The notes under the pieces are model-generated. The model was not told the origin of the DNA, did no database searches, and saw only the letters and a list, made by a program, of their open reading frames with translations. DNA of 64,000 nt from NCBI GenBank assembly GCA_964353175.1, contig CAYGUX010000015.1:1-64000 (forward strand), read 5' to 3'. A program made the translations under genes and the position numbers. Source of the stretch: JAIYCX01 sp964353175 (GTDB lineage: Bacteria > Bdellovibrionota_C > UBA2361 > SZUA-149 > DAOLCO01). Every line of letters begins with the position of its first letter. The stretch's first letter is position 1. Of the stretch, positions 44,501-53,441 are shown piece after piece.

Positions 44501-44974
44501 ATGCCTACTAACTATAAATTTTCAATCTCAGATCCTCAAGAATGGGATAGCCGACTTCGAATTAAGGGCTTTACCTTTGCATGCCATAAATAAATCTTAG
44601 ATACCTATCTAGAATCCAAACCCAATGAGACCTTAAAACTTAGAATTGAAAACGACGAACGGGCTAAACTAGTGCACTTTGAAAGAAACTCTAAAGATCA
44701 GTTAATTTCCCACCCTACGCAAATTTTCAATTCGGTCACAGAAGGATTAAACTATATTGGCCTAAATCACAAAGAAACTAAAAAGTTAGAAAAACACTTA
44801 AGCGTATATATTCAGGATACTACTAAAATCTGCATACATTCCTTTAAAATGCCTCCCACTTTATTCTTTTTAAGCATAGAGACTGAGAATGAAAATGAAA
44901 TTCCAAATGTGCTTAATAAATTAGAGCTAAAACTCCAAGATTGTATTAAGAAAAGCTTTGATGAACTCACATAA
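44501..44974 (+). pseudogene. Interrupted small gene of unknown function
   Basis: An ATG at 44501 opens a frame that reads 30 codons and then meets TAA at 44591-44593. The same frame continues open to TAA at 44972, 126 further codons. Both halves have similar style, so this looks like a 157-codon gene with a single nonsense codon. The second half on its own would need a GTG start at 44672 without a ribosome site. The family is not recognised. A sequencing error is the main alternative. Confidence 0.55.
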
Positions 44975-44990
44975 AAGCCAATAGTACTAA

Positions 44991-46508
44991 ATGCGATATA
45001 AGCAACTTGTTAAAAAGTTATTTCCTTTTAAAGAGACCTTATTTTATTTACTTATATTCTCTGCGCTAATTGCATTATTTCTTAGGCAATCAAGCTGCCT
45101 TCCCTTCCATATTGACGAACTTGGTTCATGGGGTATTTCTCTGGGAAGCCTTAAATCCGTAATTCATAAAACACTATTTACCCAAGGACAAGGACCTACC
45201 TACTTCCTACTACTCTCCATATGGATGAAAGTTTTTGGAGATTCAGAAATTGTCATAAGATCTTTGAGCTTAGTTCTAAGTTTGATTAATCTCACGGTAG
45301 TTTATCGCATTGGAAAGATTCTTTTTAATAAGCAGGCCGCGCAATTCCTAATACTTGCATATATAGCCTCGCCAATGTTCTTTTTCTACGAACTGGCAGC
45401 AAGGCCCTACGTGCTAGCGAACTTACTACTTTCCATTATTCTATTTAATATTCTAAAGAACTTAAATAGCAATAACCTAAAGCTTCTAATCCAGCACTTG
45501 ATCCTACTCCCTATACTAATCCTTACTCACTACTTCTATTTTTTCTGCCTACCCCCACTCTTACTCTATATTTACCTATTCTCTGAGCCTACGAATAGAA
45601 AGCAATTAAGTATTAAGTTTTCCTTAGCTACTCTAGCTGGACTTGGCACAGCCCTAATTCTCCCTTTTCATGTATTCATTAACAAAATAGGTGGTTTAGA
45701 AGAGATCTCTTCTAAACCTACTCCTTTATTTACAACTTTTGTAATTGTAGTTCTTCTCTCTACTCATGGCATTACAGGATTAATAGGATTAATAATCGAA
45801 TTTACAGTCAGTAGAAGGAAGGACTTTAGTAAAAGTCGAAATCTCAAGTTATTCGGCTATTTAGCAACCTTCTTTCCTTATTTTTGCCTATACCTGTCCT
45901 CAATTATCTTCTTAGGCCCATTTTTTCTTACAAGGTACTTTTCAACGACCCTTTTATTTTCATCGATTACCCTGACCGCTATAATTTTCTCACACACAAA
46001 ATTCCTTAGATACTTCCTAGTTTTAGTCGCTACTATAATTTTTGCTTACAATAGCTTAACTCCAATGAACTTTTTCTCATGTAAGGAGAATGGCTCCCGT
46101 TGGGACAATCAGTTAGCATCTCTATTAGAACAGCAAAAGGAATGTAAAATATATGCATCCAGCCTTTATATCGAAGCCCAATCACCAGAAAAATTAAATT
46201 CACCAGATTATAAGGATTTTATAGAAAGTCCCATTTCTTATTTCTATAAAGGAGAATTCCAAGTCCTACCCATGTCTCTTTCAAATGGGCCAATGCGCAC
46301 ACATTTCAATTCCCAAATTTTACCCATGCTAACGGCCGAGAATTGCCTAACAATGATTTTAAATACTAGGCGACTATCTAATAACACTCAAGAATTCACC
46401 CCTATCTCTGAAGAGCTACCTATTATTTTAGAGCAGCTGGGTTTTAGAACCTCTAATCATTCAGAGATTAAAATAAATGACTATCAAGTGATTAGTGCAC
46501 TTCGCTAA
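44991..46508 (+). CDS. GT-C type membrane glycosyltransferase (PMT_2-like)
   Basis: 505 residues, about nine membrane helices. FHIDELGSWG (39-48) after helix 1 supplies the acidic pair, followed by TQGQGPTYFLLLSIWMKVFGD, the PMT_2/GT39 region. Its C-terminal soluble part is short. It transfers a sugar from a lipid carrier on the periplasmic face. It starts 17 bases after the interrupted gene. First member of the right-hand surface-glycan region. Confidence 0.72.
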   Translation: MRYKQLVKKLFPFKETLFYLLIFSALIALFLRQSSCLPFHIDELGSWGISLGSLKSVIHKTLFTQGQGPTYFLLLSIWMKVFGDSEIVIRSLSLVLSLINLTVVYRIGKILFNKQAAQFLILAYIASPMFFFYELAARPYVLANLLLSIILFNILKNLNSNNLKLLIQHLILLPILILTHYFYFFCLPPLLLYIYLFSEPTNRKQLSIKFSLATLAGLGTALILPFHVFINKIGGLEEISSKPTPLFTTFVIVVLLSTHGITGLIGLIIEFTVSRRKDFSKSRNLKLFGYLATFFPYFCLYLSSIIFLGPFFLTRYFSTTLLFSSITLTAIIFSHTKFLRYFLVLVATIIFAYNSLTPMNFFSCKENGSRWDNQLASLLEQQKECKIYASSLYIEAQSPEKLNSPDYKDFIESPISYFYKGEFQVLPMSLSNGPMRTHFNSQILPMLTAENCLTMILNTRRLSNNTQEFTPISEELPIILEQLGFRTSNHSEIKINDYQVISALR

Positions 46509-46573
46509 TCAGGCAAAACCAGCCCAAGGCAATCTGAGGCAACAAACTTGCCAACATCGGTGGAAAGCTTATA

Positions 46574-46702
46574 ATGCCAAGCACTATGACAGACCTATTT
46601 TTAACCATCACTTTTGTACTTGTTGCAGCTGTTTATATTTATAGAAAATTGAGACGCTCTAAAAGCTGCAAGGATAATGGCTGTGGTTGTGGCGAAAAGT
46701 AG
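46574..46702 (+). CDS. Small Cys-rich membrane protein, FeoB-associated type
   Basis: 42 residues, preceded by a GGTGGAAAG ribosome site. One membrane helix (about 7-26) then a basic stretch RKLRRSK, ending with SCKDNGCGCGEK. This matches the FeoB-associated Cys-rich membrane protein layout (single helix, lysine/arginine, short Cys cluster). Such proteins are usually next to feoB; here feoB is 9.6 kb left. Function unproven. Confidence 0.6.
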   Translation: MPSTMTDLFLTITFVLVAAVYIYRKLRRSKSCKDNGCGCGEK

Positions 46703-46721
46703 GGGTTCAAGCTATTCTCAT

Positions 46722-46758
46722 AAAAAAACCTGATGAGAGGCTGCAATCTCTCATCAGG
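46722..46758 (-). terminator. Terminator of the ECF sigma factor gene
   Basis: A perfect 11-bp stem (46729-46739/46748-46758) with an 8-base loop is followed on the minus strand by seven T (46728-46722). It lies 78 bases after the sigma gene stop, so it ends that transcript. On the plus strand there is no T run, so the small Cys-rich gene is not clearly terminated here. Confidence 0.85.
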
Positions 46759-46836
46759 TAGAAGAACCTAAAATAACCGAAATATCTTTTTACTGCATAA
46801 AGTGCTTCAACCAGCATTTACACAGTTCTTTTTTGA

Positions 46837-47508
46837 TTACGCCGCCTCTTGAAAGGATGCACGAACCTTTCTTCTTTTAGTAGGCTGAGGCACCGCGAAA
46901 TCTTCGTAAAATTTCTTTAATCTTTTCTTTAACATAATTCTTGATCTGTGAAGTCTAGACTTAACTGCAGGGATACTTAGATTTAAAATATCTCCTACTT
47001 CTTTATTTGATAAGCCATCAACATCTCTTAAAACAAATACCGCTCTATAATCTTCGGGAAGCTTTCCAATCGCCCCTTCTAAGGCCTCTCTAATCTGATT
47101 ATTCATTGTAAGCGCATCAGACCTTCCACCGAATCCATTAGGATTCTTGGTTTCTTGATTCTCAAGCGTTGGAAGCATGTCTTCCATGGATACTGTTCTG
47201 TCTTGTTTATTTTTTCTCAACTTCATAAAAGCACAGTTTACTGTAATTCTATAAAGCCAACTTGAAAACTTTGCTTTACCTTCAAAACTTGCGATCTTTT
47301 TATATACAGTTATAAAAACATCTTGAAGCACCTCTTCCGCATCTTCGGCGTTCCTAGTCAATCTCATTGATAGGTTATGTACTTTTGTTTCATATCGTTT
47401 AATTACTTCTGCGAAGCTTTCCTCACATCCCTTCATCATCCTCTTCACTAATACTTCATCAGAGATTTCATCTTGTTCCATTCTTCTTGTATTTACTTTA
47501 GCAGCCAT
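46837..47508 (-). CDS. ECF-type RNA polymerase sigma factor
   Basis: 223 residues. Sigma region 2 (about 20-95: FAEVIKRYETKVHNLSMRL, DAEEVLQDVFITVYKKI, FSSWLYRITVN) and region 4 (about 140-200: LPEDYRAVFVLRDVDGLSNKEVGDIL, then AVKSRLHRSR) are complete. A 20-residue basic tail follows. An RpoE-like alternative sigma factor. A GGAGG ribosome site precedes the ATG. No anti-sigma gene is adjacent. Its target genes are unknown. Confidence 0.92.
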   Translation of the reverse strand: MAAKVNTRRMEQDEISDEVLVKRMMKGCEESFAEVIKRYETKVHNLSMRLTRNAEDAEEVLQDVFITVYKKIASFEGKAKFSSWLYRITVNCAFMKLRKNKQDRTVSMEDMLPTLENQETKNPNGFGGRSDALTMNNQIREALEGAIGKLPEDYRAVFVLRDVDGLSNKEVGDILNLSIPAVKSRLHRSRIMLKKRLKKFYEDFAVPQPTKRRKVRASFQEAA

Positions 47509-47767
47509 TTTATTTAACCCTCCAGGTTATATTAAGTTCTTCCGTTTTTTGTTTTTTGCAGCGCCCGGTTAAATTCTTTTTAAGAACTCGCCCGAACATG
47601 TTGAGGAGAATAGACTAAACTTTAGGGGAAGTTGTCACGGTGATGTAAAGTGATTGTAGAGCTTATGTAAAAGAAATGTCACAGAAAAAGATTAGCAAAA
47701 CCAGCTAGTTAAGGGCCTTACTCATTGGTGAAAATAGCCCTCGCGATCCTAGGTTCCTGAGAACGGG

Positions 47768-48964
47768 CTAAACAGCTTCGGAAATCCCCAAAATCTTTAA
47801 AAAATTTATCGAAAAAATCATCTCTATTAATCGAAAAACCAAAAATCCATTTTTAAGATGCTTGTCCGAAGTATATTGATTCATTTCAGAACAAGTTTTT
47901 AAAGAGCGAATAACAAAATCAGTTTGCGAGAACAAAAAGAGCCAAACCTTTCTAGGCTTGGTCTCCTTCAATTCATTTTTTAAAAGGATTAAAAAATCTT
48001 CAAAGTACTTTTGTTTACTATATTCCCAAGTGAAATTATTGTTAGAAAAATATATATTAGTCTGATTAAATGACAAATGGAGATAGGCGAGGCACTGTAC
48101 ATCGTTTCACCTAAGTCTTTTTCATACAAAAAATATAAATGGGACAATCGATTAGTAATAACTATATCATCCTTGCTTACATTCTCTTTTAAGAATTGCA
48201 CTCCATACTCATAGGATGTTAGAGGAAGAGAGTATTCTTGGTTTCTCTTGAGATAGTAACCTGAACTAAATAAGTATCGCGCTAAAAGTACTATCGAGAA
48301 TGCTCCGAATGAAAATAGGCTATGACTCCAAGGAAGCCTAATTAATGCTGTCTCTAAAGACCAAGTGATGCCGTAGGCTAGGACTAGTTCCCAAAATGGC
48401 AAAATAAAGTAGCAATAGCGCAGCCCTGCCAAAGGATATATAGAAAAATAGGCTAGAACAAGGTGTCACAAGATAACGGCAAATACTACCCTTGCTACCG
48501 CCTTATCTTACTTCAATAATTTATAAATCCCTACAACTAAGAATATCAAAACAAATGGCAAGATATAGAAGCTAGGAGCAAAGTAGTGACAAAAAGATTT
48601 AAAAGTCTCATGACTAAATCATTAAAGTCATTTACTACAAAGGTGGAGATGCCTCCTTCCTTCTTCAAAAATTCATTCCAACCCCTACCTGTTCTTCCTT
48701 CCGCAAAGTAGGATTGATAGAAGTAATAAGTGGTGGGGGAAGCTCAGTCAAACCCCGGTGCCAGACATCCTATATGGAATTTCCACTAGAGATGATCACA
48801 TGCATAAGTTCGTCTGGGTGGTAGTAGAATGCGGAGGTATTAGTTAAATAAAAAACAACAAGCCCAGTGATGATTGATACCATCCAGATTGCATACCTGA
48901 GATATGTATTTAGCACAGTTCTTTTGTTTACCAATCTCTTGGTTCTCCCCTGATTAAGAGACAA
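47768..48964 (-). pseudogene. Decayed GT-C glycosyltransferase gene
   Basis: Three open segments on the minus strand join into one broken gene. 48964-48770 gives an N-terminal helix then AFYYHPDELMHV, the GT-C acidic-pair loop. Bases near 48720-48600 give a readable TYYFYQSYFAEGRTGRG stretch in another frame. 48432-47989 gives the LRYCYFILPFWELVLAYG C-terminal membrane part, and 48076-47768 the end. The segments are in different frames and the central membrane region is too short, so the gene carries frameshifts and a deletion. Not functional as it stands. Confidence 0.7.
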
Positions 48965-49157
48965 TCATATTAGGTATAAATTTATTCTAATTTGCTCAAA
49001 CAATCTCATTACTCATTAAACATTCCAGATTTTTACACTAAAATATCCCGACACTCTTATTTCTGAGTTTTATTATAGACCTATTTAGATAGTGGTCTAT
49101 AATTAGTAGATATTAAAATCTATTAATATCTCATTAATGATTCGTTTTTAACCTTTT

Positions 49158-51041
49158 ATGTTTTCTAAAGTCACCTTTCCAATACTTATAGTAGTCGTAT
49201 TTTTAGTTTTAGCGCCGATACCTTTTTTTATTCCTTCAGTAAATTTAGATTCATCTTGGATGCTAAGCTTAATAGAAGCTAATAGTAGCGGACTAAAGTG
49301 GGGTAGTCACATTACTTTTACATTCGGGCCTGCTCATTTTCTCTTTACCAAAGGTTTTCAAACTAATTACGATATCATATCGCTAATTATATCATGTGTT
49401 TGGACAATTGCGGGTATAATTATATTAAAAGACTATTCGAAGAAATCTAAATCCTCCCTTCAAACTTTTCTAATTTTATCAATCGTAATTACTCTATTTA
49501 CCAACCCCATAATCGAATCCAATACCCTTTATGGTTATCCTATTAGAGAAGCCATAATACAATTTATTATGTATTTAGGCTTTCTAAACTTACTTGAGTC
49601 ATCGACTTTCATAAAGCTATACTCGAATCTACTTTTTCTATCGACTAGTATATTAATAAAAGCTAATCTTGGAATTTTAGGCCTTTTTTATCTTCTAATC
49701 ATGATTATTAAATCATTTAGAATGCGTTCTAAACTCCATTGTCTTCATATTCTCGCTATATACACTAGCTGGCCCATTCTTTTATGGTTGTTATTGAAAC
49801 AAAATATAATTGACATTATCCCCTATCTCTATACAGGATTTACCTTTGTTCAATATTACAGCGATACTATGTCGATTACTAAATCCAGTAGTGAAATCTA
49901 TTTTTCATTAATCCTCTCCTTCATTCTATTTAAAAACTTTATATATCAATCTAGGAGTAGTTCTTTTTATAAAGCCACAGGTCTTGCAGCACTGCTGTTT
50001 TTTTCCTATAAAAGTTCGTTTACTAGACATGATGCCCATTCCTACATATCTGCCTTCAGTTTGATCCTAGTATCATTGCTGAACCTAACCAGACAAAAGA
50101 ACCTAATAAATATTCTGGCTTGTTTATGTTGTTTTTTATATTTTGCTTCTATTGATTTGACAATTTCAAAGTTCAATAACTCCTTGTTGGCAAATTCCCT
50201 ATACCAATATCAGTCGCTTGCTAATCGCATATTATTTCTTAAGGATATTGTCATTAGTGACGGCCGAAAATTTAGAGAGGACTACTCTAATAGTCTTAAC
50301 CAAATACGAACAGAATACGAACTAATAGACTTTACGGGAATTACATCTACGAACTCCTACTTTCAGGCTGAAATTTATGGCAACCGACTCGATTTCACTC
50401 CTATTCCGAGCATTCAAAGTTACGCTTTAATTTCTCCCTATCTTATTGAAAAAAATTTGAAGTGGCTATCTACATCTAAAATACCTAATTTTTTGTTTAG
50501 TCTTAAAACAATAGACAACCGATATCCCGGACAAGAATTAAGTACATTGCTCCCGTTTATGATTAACAACTATCGTTTGGATAAGAAAATTAAAGATGAT
50601 CTATTTTTGCTTTCCTATAGTCCTTTTAAGGTCACTAAACGTAAGCAGACTCCCATAGAAAAACTTAAAATCCATATGGGCCAATGGATTGATATTAGTC
50701 ATTTAAACTCTATTTTAATTGCCCAGATAACACTCTCTAAAAGTTACTTTGGATATTTTACTGGATTATTCTATAAACGCAACATTCTAAATCTGGAAGT
50801 GATGCTAAACGATGGTAGGATATTTTCTCATCGCTATTTGCCCATCGATGATACACAATTTATTCTTTCTCCCTACCTTGGATTGGAGGGAGGTGAACAT
50901 CAGATTTTTACGAATTATGTTAATAATCAAAATATTATGGATGGTATCGTTATAAAGTTTCGCTTAGTAGAGACCTCAGAAGGAGGGTTAATGTCATCCT
51001 GGAAGGATACTGGTGAAGTTCAATTATTCGAATTTAAATAG
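49158..51041 (+). CDS. Large membrane protein, GT-C-like (TFGP family)
   Basis: 627 residues, about ten membrane helices and a soluble C-terminal domain. Near the start it has NLDSSWMLSL (29-38) then HITFTFGPAHFL (51-62). These match a group of uncharacterised GT-C-like membrane proteins with LD-SW and T-YGP-GFL motifs. The Asp at 31 is in the right place for a GT-C active site. Surface-glycan role inferred from context. A gap of 193 bases lies upstream. Confidence 0.6.
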   Translation: MFSKVTFPILIVVVFLVLAPIPFFIPSVNLDSSWMLSLIEANSSGLKWGSHITFTFGPAHFLFTKGFQTNYDIISLIISCVWTIAGIIILKDYSKKSKSSLQTFLILSIVITLFTNPIIESNTLYGYPIREAIIQFIMYLGFLNLLESSTFIKLYSNLLFLSTSILIKANLGILGLFYLLIMIIKSFRMRSKLHCLHILAIYTSWPILLWLLLKQNIIDIIPYLYTGFTFVQYYSDTMSITKSSSEIYFSLILSFILFKNFIYQSRSSSFYKATGLAALLFFSYKSSFTRHDAHSYISAFSLILVSLLNLTRQKNLINILACLCCFLYFASIDLTISKFNNSLLANSLYQYQSLANRILFLKDIVISDGRKFREDYSNSLNQIRTEYELIDFTGITSTNSYFQAEIYGNRLDFTPIPSIQSYALISPYLIEKNLKWLSTSKIPNFLFSLKTIDNRYPGQELSTLLPFMINNYRLDKKIKDDLFLLSYSPFKVTKRKQTPIEKLKIHMGQWIDISHLNSILIAQITLSKSYFGYFTGLFYKRNILNLEVMLNDGRIFSHRYLPIDDTQFILSPYLGLEGGEHQIFTNYVNNQNIMDGIVIKFRLVETSEGGLMSSWKDTGEVQLFEFK

Positions 51042-51129
51042 TACGCTCTCGGTATAATTGGAATTTAACTAGGTTTAGAAAAAAAATTTTGTCCTCTAGA
51101 TTTAAGCTCCAAATAGATTGGAGTAAGGC

Positions 51130-51768
51130 TCATTCTACTGAAGTGTAGGTCCAACAAAATAGTGGCCAAAAAACAACTCCTAAAAAGTTAATTTCAAATT
51201 CAATCTTATCCGTTATTTTCAATTTTCCAATAAACTCAAAAGACTCTTTCGATCTAACAAAATTACCAAAATCTAAATATTGCAATAATTTGGGCAACAA
51301 GTCCGAAGGCTTTCTAATCCTCTCTACTCCCCTATGATCTAAAATAATTAAGATAGCCTTTTTCTCTACGACAATCGAAATCACATCACTTAACTCCGCA
51401 TCGTCAAGGTGGTGTGCGACTCCATTTAGGCACACAATGTCATTAGAACACAAACTTCTACGTAGTATTTCACTTGTGCCCGCTTGAAAATCAACCTGAT
51501 TCAAAAGAGAATATTTCTCTTTTGCTATCTCTATCATTGCTGGGTTAACATCAATTCCTACATAATTTAAGCCAATTCTCTGACTCAACTCAGACAAAGA
51601 CCCTTCCCCGCATCCATAGTCAAACAGTCTTTTTTTTGAATCTCCAACACTGAAATCAATTTTAGTTATTGCTTCGGCTAAGGCATTTTCGCGAGGTGTC
51701 CAATGTACTTTAACAAATTGTCTATAAAACGTTGCATACAAGAAGTTGCGAATGTTCTTAATTTTCAT
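51130..51768 (-). CDS. Class I SAM-dependent methyltransferase
   Basis: 212 residues. Motif I is FDYGCGEG (49-56), followed by GIDVNP (acidic residue for ribose) and CLNGVAHHL. Methyltransf_25-like fold. It overlaps the next methyltransferase gene by 11 bases. Target is unknown; context suggests a sugar, lipid or polyprenyl-linked substrate. Confidence 0.75.
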   Translation of the reverse strand: MKIKNIRNFLYATFYRQFVKVHWTPRENALAEAITKIDFSVGDSKKRLFDYGCGEGSLSELSQRIGLNYVGIDVNPAMIEIAKEKYSLLNQVDFQAGTSEILRRSLCSNDIVCLNGVAHHLDDAELSDVISIVVEKKAILIILDHRGVERIRKPSDLLPKLLQYLDFGNFVRSKESFEFIGKLKITDKIEFEINFLGVVFWPLFCWTYTSVE

Positions 51769-52465
51769 GTTTCTTAAACGCGATTAAAATATAGGAGGGT
51801 AAGACCAGAGTTCTATGAAATAACATTTCAAATAAATTTACTATGTGCAACAATCCAAAAGCTAATAGCTTCTTCGCTAAGAAGGGGGGCAAACTAGCTA
51901 TCCGAGTGTATTTTTCTATCTGTAAATTTGAATTCTCAATTTCTTTTTTTAAGAATCGATGCGTTAGCTTTAGGTACTCCTTTTCTTCTTTAAAGGTCAT
52001 TTCAGGTGTAATAAGAATTTGTAATGGAATAAATAAGTTATATGGATTAGGTTCACACGCTACTCCATAAGAATTTGTGGAGTGTACAAACTCGTAAATA
52101 TGCTCCCTTTCTTCCAGTTTCAAATGATGTAAAACATGAAAACAAAAAACATTATACCGAAGCGTTTTATCTAAGCCTGCTAAGGCAGTTTTTGCATCCG
52201 CACAAACAATATTTACTTTTGGATATTTTCTATATGTTTTTTCTAACTGTTCAGCATAGTACTGATTAGGTTCAATAAGTATTACATTTTTAAAATGTTG
52301 AACTAAGGGAGGTGTAAATCGCCCCAATCCCGCACCAATTTCGATAGCACAATCATAATTGTTATTTTTTAGAGTGGGCCTAATTTTACGGAATATAAAT
52401 TCAGCAAATTTAGGGGCGTTTTCCATATATAGGTGCTTATTCTCTCCATAATATGTCTTATCCAC
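51758..52465 (-). CDS. Class I SAM-dependent methyltransferase
   Basis: 235 residues. Motif I EIGAGLGR (42-49), an acidic LIEPNQ at the second strand, CADAKTAL, and CFHVLHHL. The C-terminal 50 residues are hydrophobic and basic, so it may touch the membrane. Overlaps the GT2 gene by 8 bases and the following methyltransferase gene by 11, so the three form an operon. Confidence 0.75.
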   Translation of the reverse strand: MDKTYYGENKHLYMENAPKFAEFIFRKIRPTLKNNNYDCAIEIGAGLGRFTPPLVQHFKNVILIEPNQYYAEQLEKTYRKYPKVNIVCADAKTALAGLDKTLRYNVFCFHVLHHLKLEEREHIYEFVHSTNSYGVACEPNPYNLFIPLQILITPEMTFKEEKEYLKLTHRFLKKEIENSNLQIEKYTRIASLPPFLAKKLLAFGLLHIVNLFEMLFHRTLVLPSYILIAFKKHEN

Positions 52466-53441
52466 TTATAACTTCCTCCACTATCCAAGATGGTCTTTTT
52501 TTGGATTCAATAAATATTTTTCTTAGATACTCTCCGACTATCCCAATTAACATAATTTGTACTCCAGAGAGCAGTAGAATCAAAATTGCTAATGAAGTGA
52601 AACCAAGAACTTGTATAACACCAGATATTCTCAGTATAAAAACTATGAAACTTAATAGTCCACAGAAAAAAGTGATTAGAAATCCAAAATAAAATATTAT
52701 TCTAATTGGAGCATCTGAGAAACTCATTATTCCGGTAATTCCAAAAGATAGTAGTTTTTTAATCCCCATCTTAGTTGTGCCAGAATACCTTTTACCTCTA
52801 GAAACCGGGACTCCCTTTTGTGAGAATCCAACATACGCTCTGGCTCCAGGGAAAAACAACTCATACTCCTGTAAGTGCAATAGTTCAGATAGAAATCGAC
52901 TATTAAATGCTGAAAAATTTCCCGCATAAGAAGGAATACGAATGTTTGAAATAGCATTTTGCACTCGATAGAAAATTTTAGTCAAAAAGTTTATATATCT
53001 GCTGCCTGATTTAGGCTCTCTTACAGCATAAGCACAATCACTTCCCAATCGGACTTCTGATATTAATTTCATTATATCCGATGGTTGATCCTGTAGGTCT
53101 CCATCCATTACAACTACTATAGGAGTTTGATAAGGTATGGCATTCAAGCCAGCCATTATTGCAGAAGAATGACCAAAGTTCCTACTTAGCTTTATAATTT
53201 TACGCTCATTCCCCGCTTTTGGACCTGACAAATTCTTAAAAGTCTCGACCGTATTATCATCAGATCCATCATCAACTAATATAAGCAAAAAATTTTCTTC
53301 GTCTAGCTCTTTTTCTATTTGAGTTACTAAGAATTCTAAATTCTCCTCTTCATTAAAAAGGGGAATTACAATAGCTATTGAAAAATTACAGCTCAAAATG
53401 TTTAGCCCTATCTTTAAGTGAAACGCAACAATAGTCGCCAC
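52458..53441 (-). CDS. GT2 family glycosyltransferase (ArnC/GtrB-like)
   Basis: Up to 327 residues. GT-A domain with VIPLFNEEEN, LVDDGSDD and VVMDGDLQDQPSD (metal site), GISGYT-like SGTTKMG loop, then two C-terminal membrane helices. It loads a sugar onto a polyprenyl phosphate for periplasmic transferases. The GTG start at 53441 overlaps the upstream gene by 56 bases; TTG at 53396 is a plausible alternative with an 11-base overlap and removes residues that look unlike the family. Confidence 0.82.
   Translation of the reverse strand: MATIVAFHLKIGLNILSCNFSIAIVIPLFNEEENLEFLVTQIEKELDEENFLLILVDDGSDDNTVETFKNLSGPKAGNERKIIKLSRNFGHSSAIMAGLNAIPYQTPIVVVMDGDLQDQPSDIMKLISEVRLGSDCAYAVREPKSGSRYINFLTKIFYRVQNAISNIRIPSYAGNFSAFNSRFLSELLHLQEYELFFPGARAYVGFSQKGVPVSRGKRYSGTTKMGIKKLLSFGITGIMSFSDAPIRIIFYFGFLITFFCGLLSFIVFILRISGVIQVLGFTSLAILILLLSGVQIMLIGIVGEYLRKIFIESKKRPSWIVEEVISG

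Noticed and set aside
47509..47767. A possible autoregulatory ECF promoter (AACTT then GTCTA) before the sigma gene
   Set aside because: The spacing is about 13-14 bases, shorter than usual for ECF promoters, so I did not call it.
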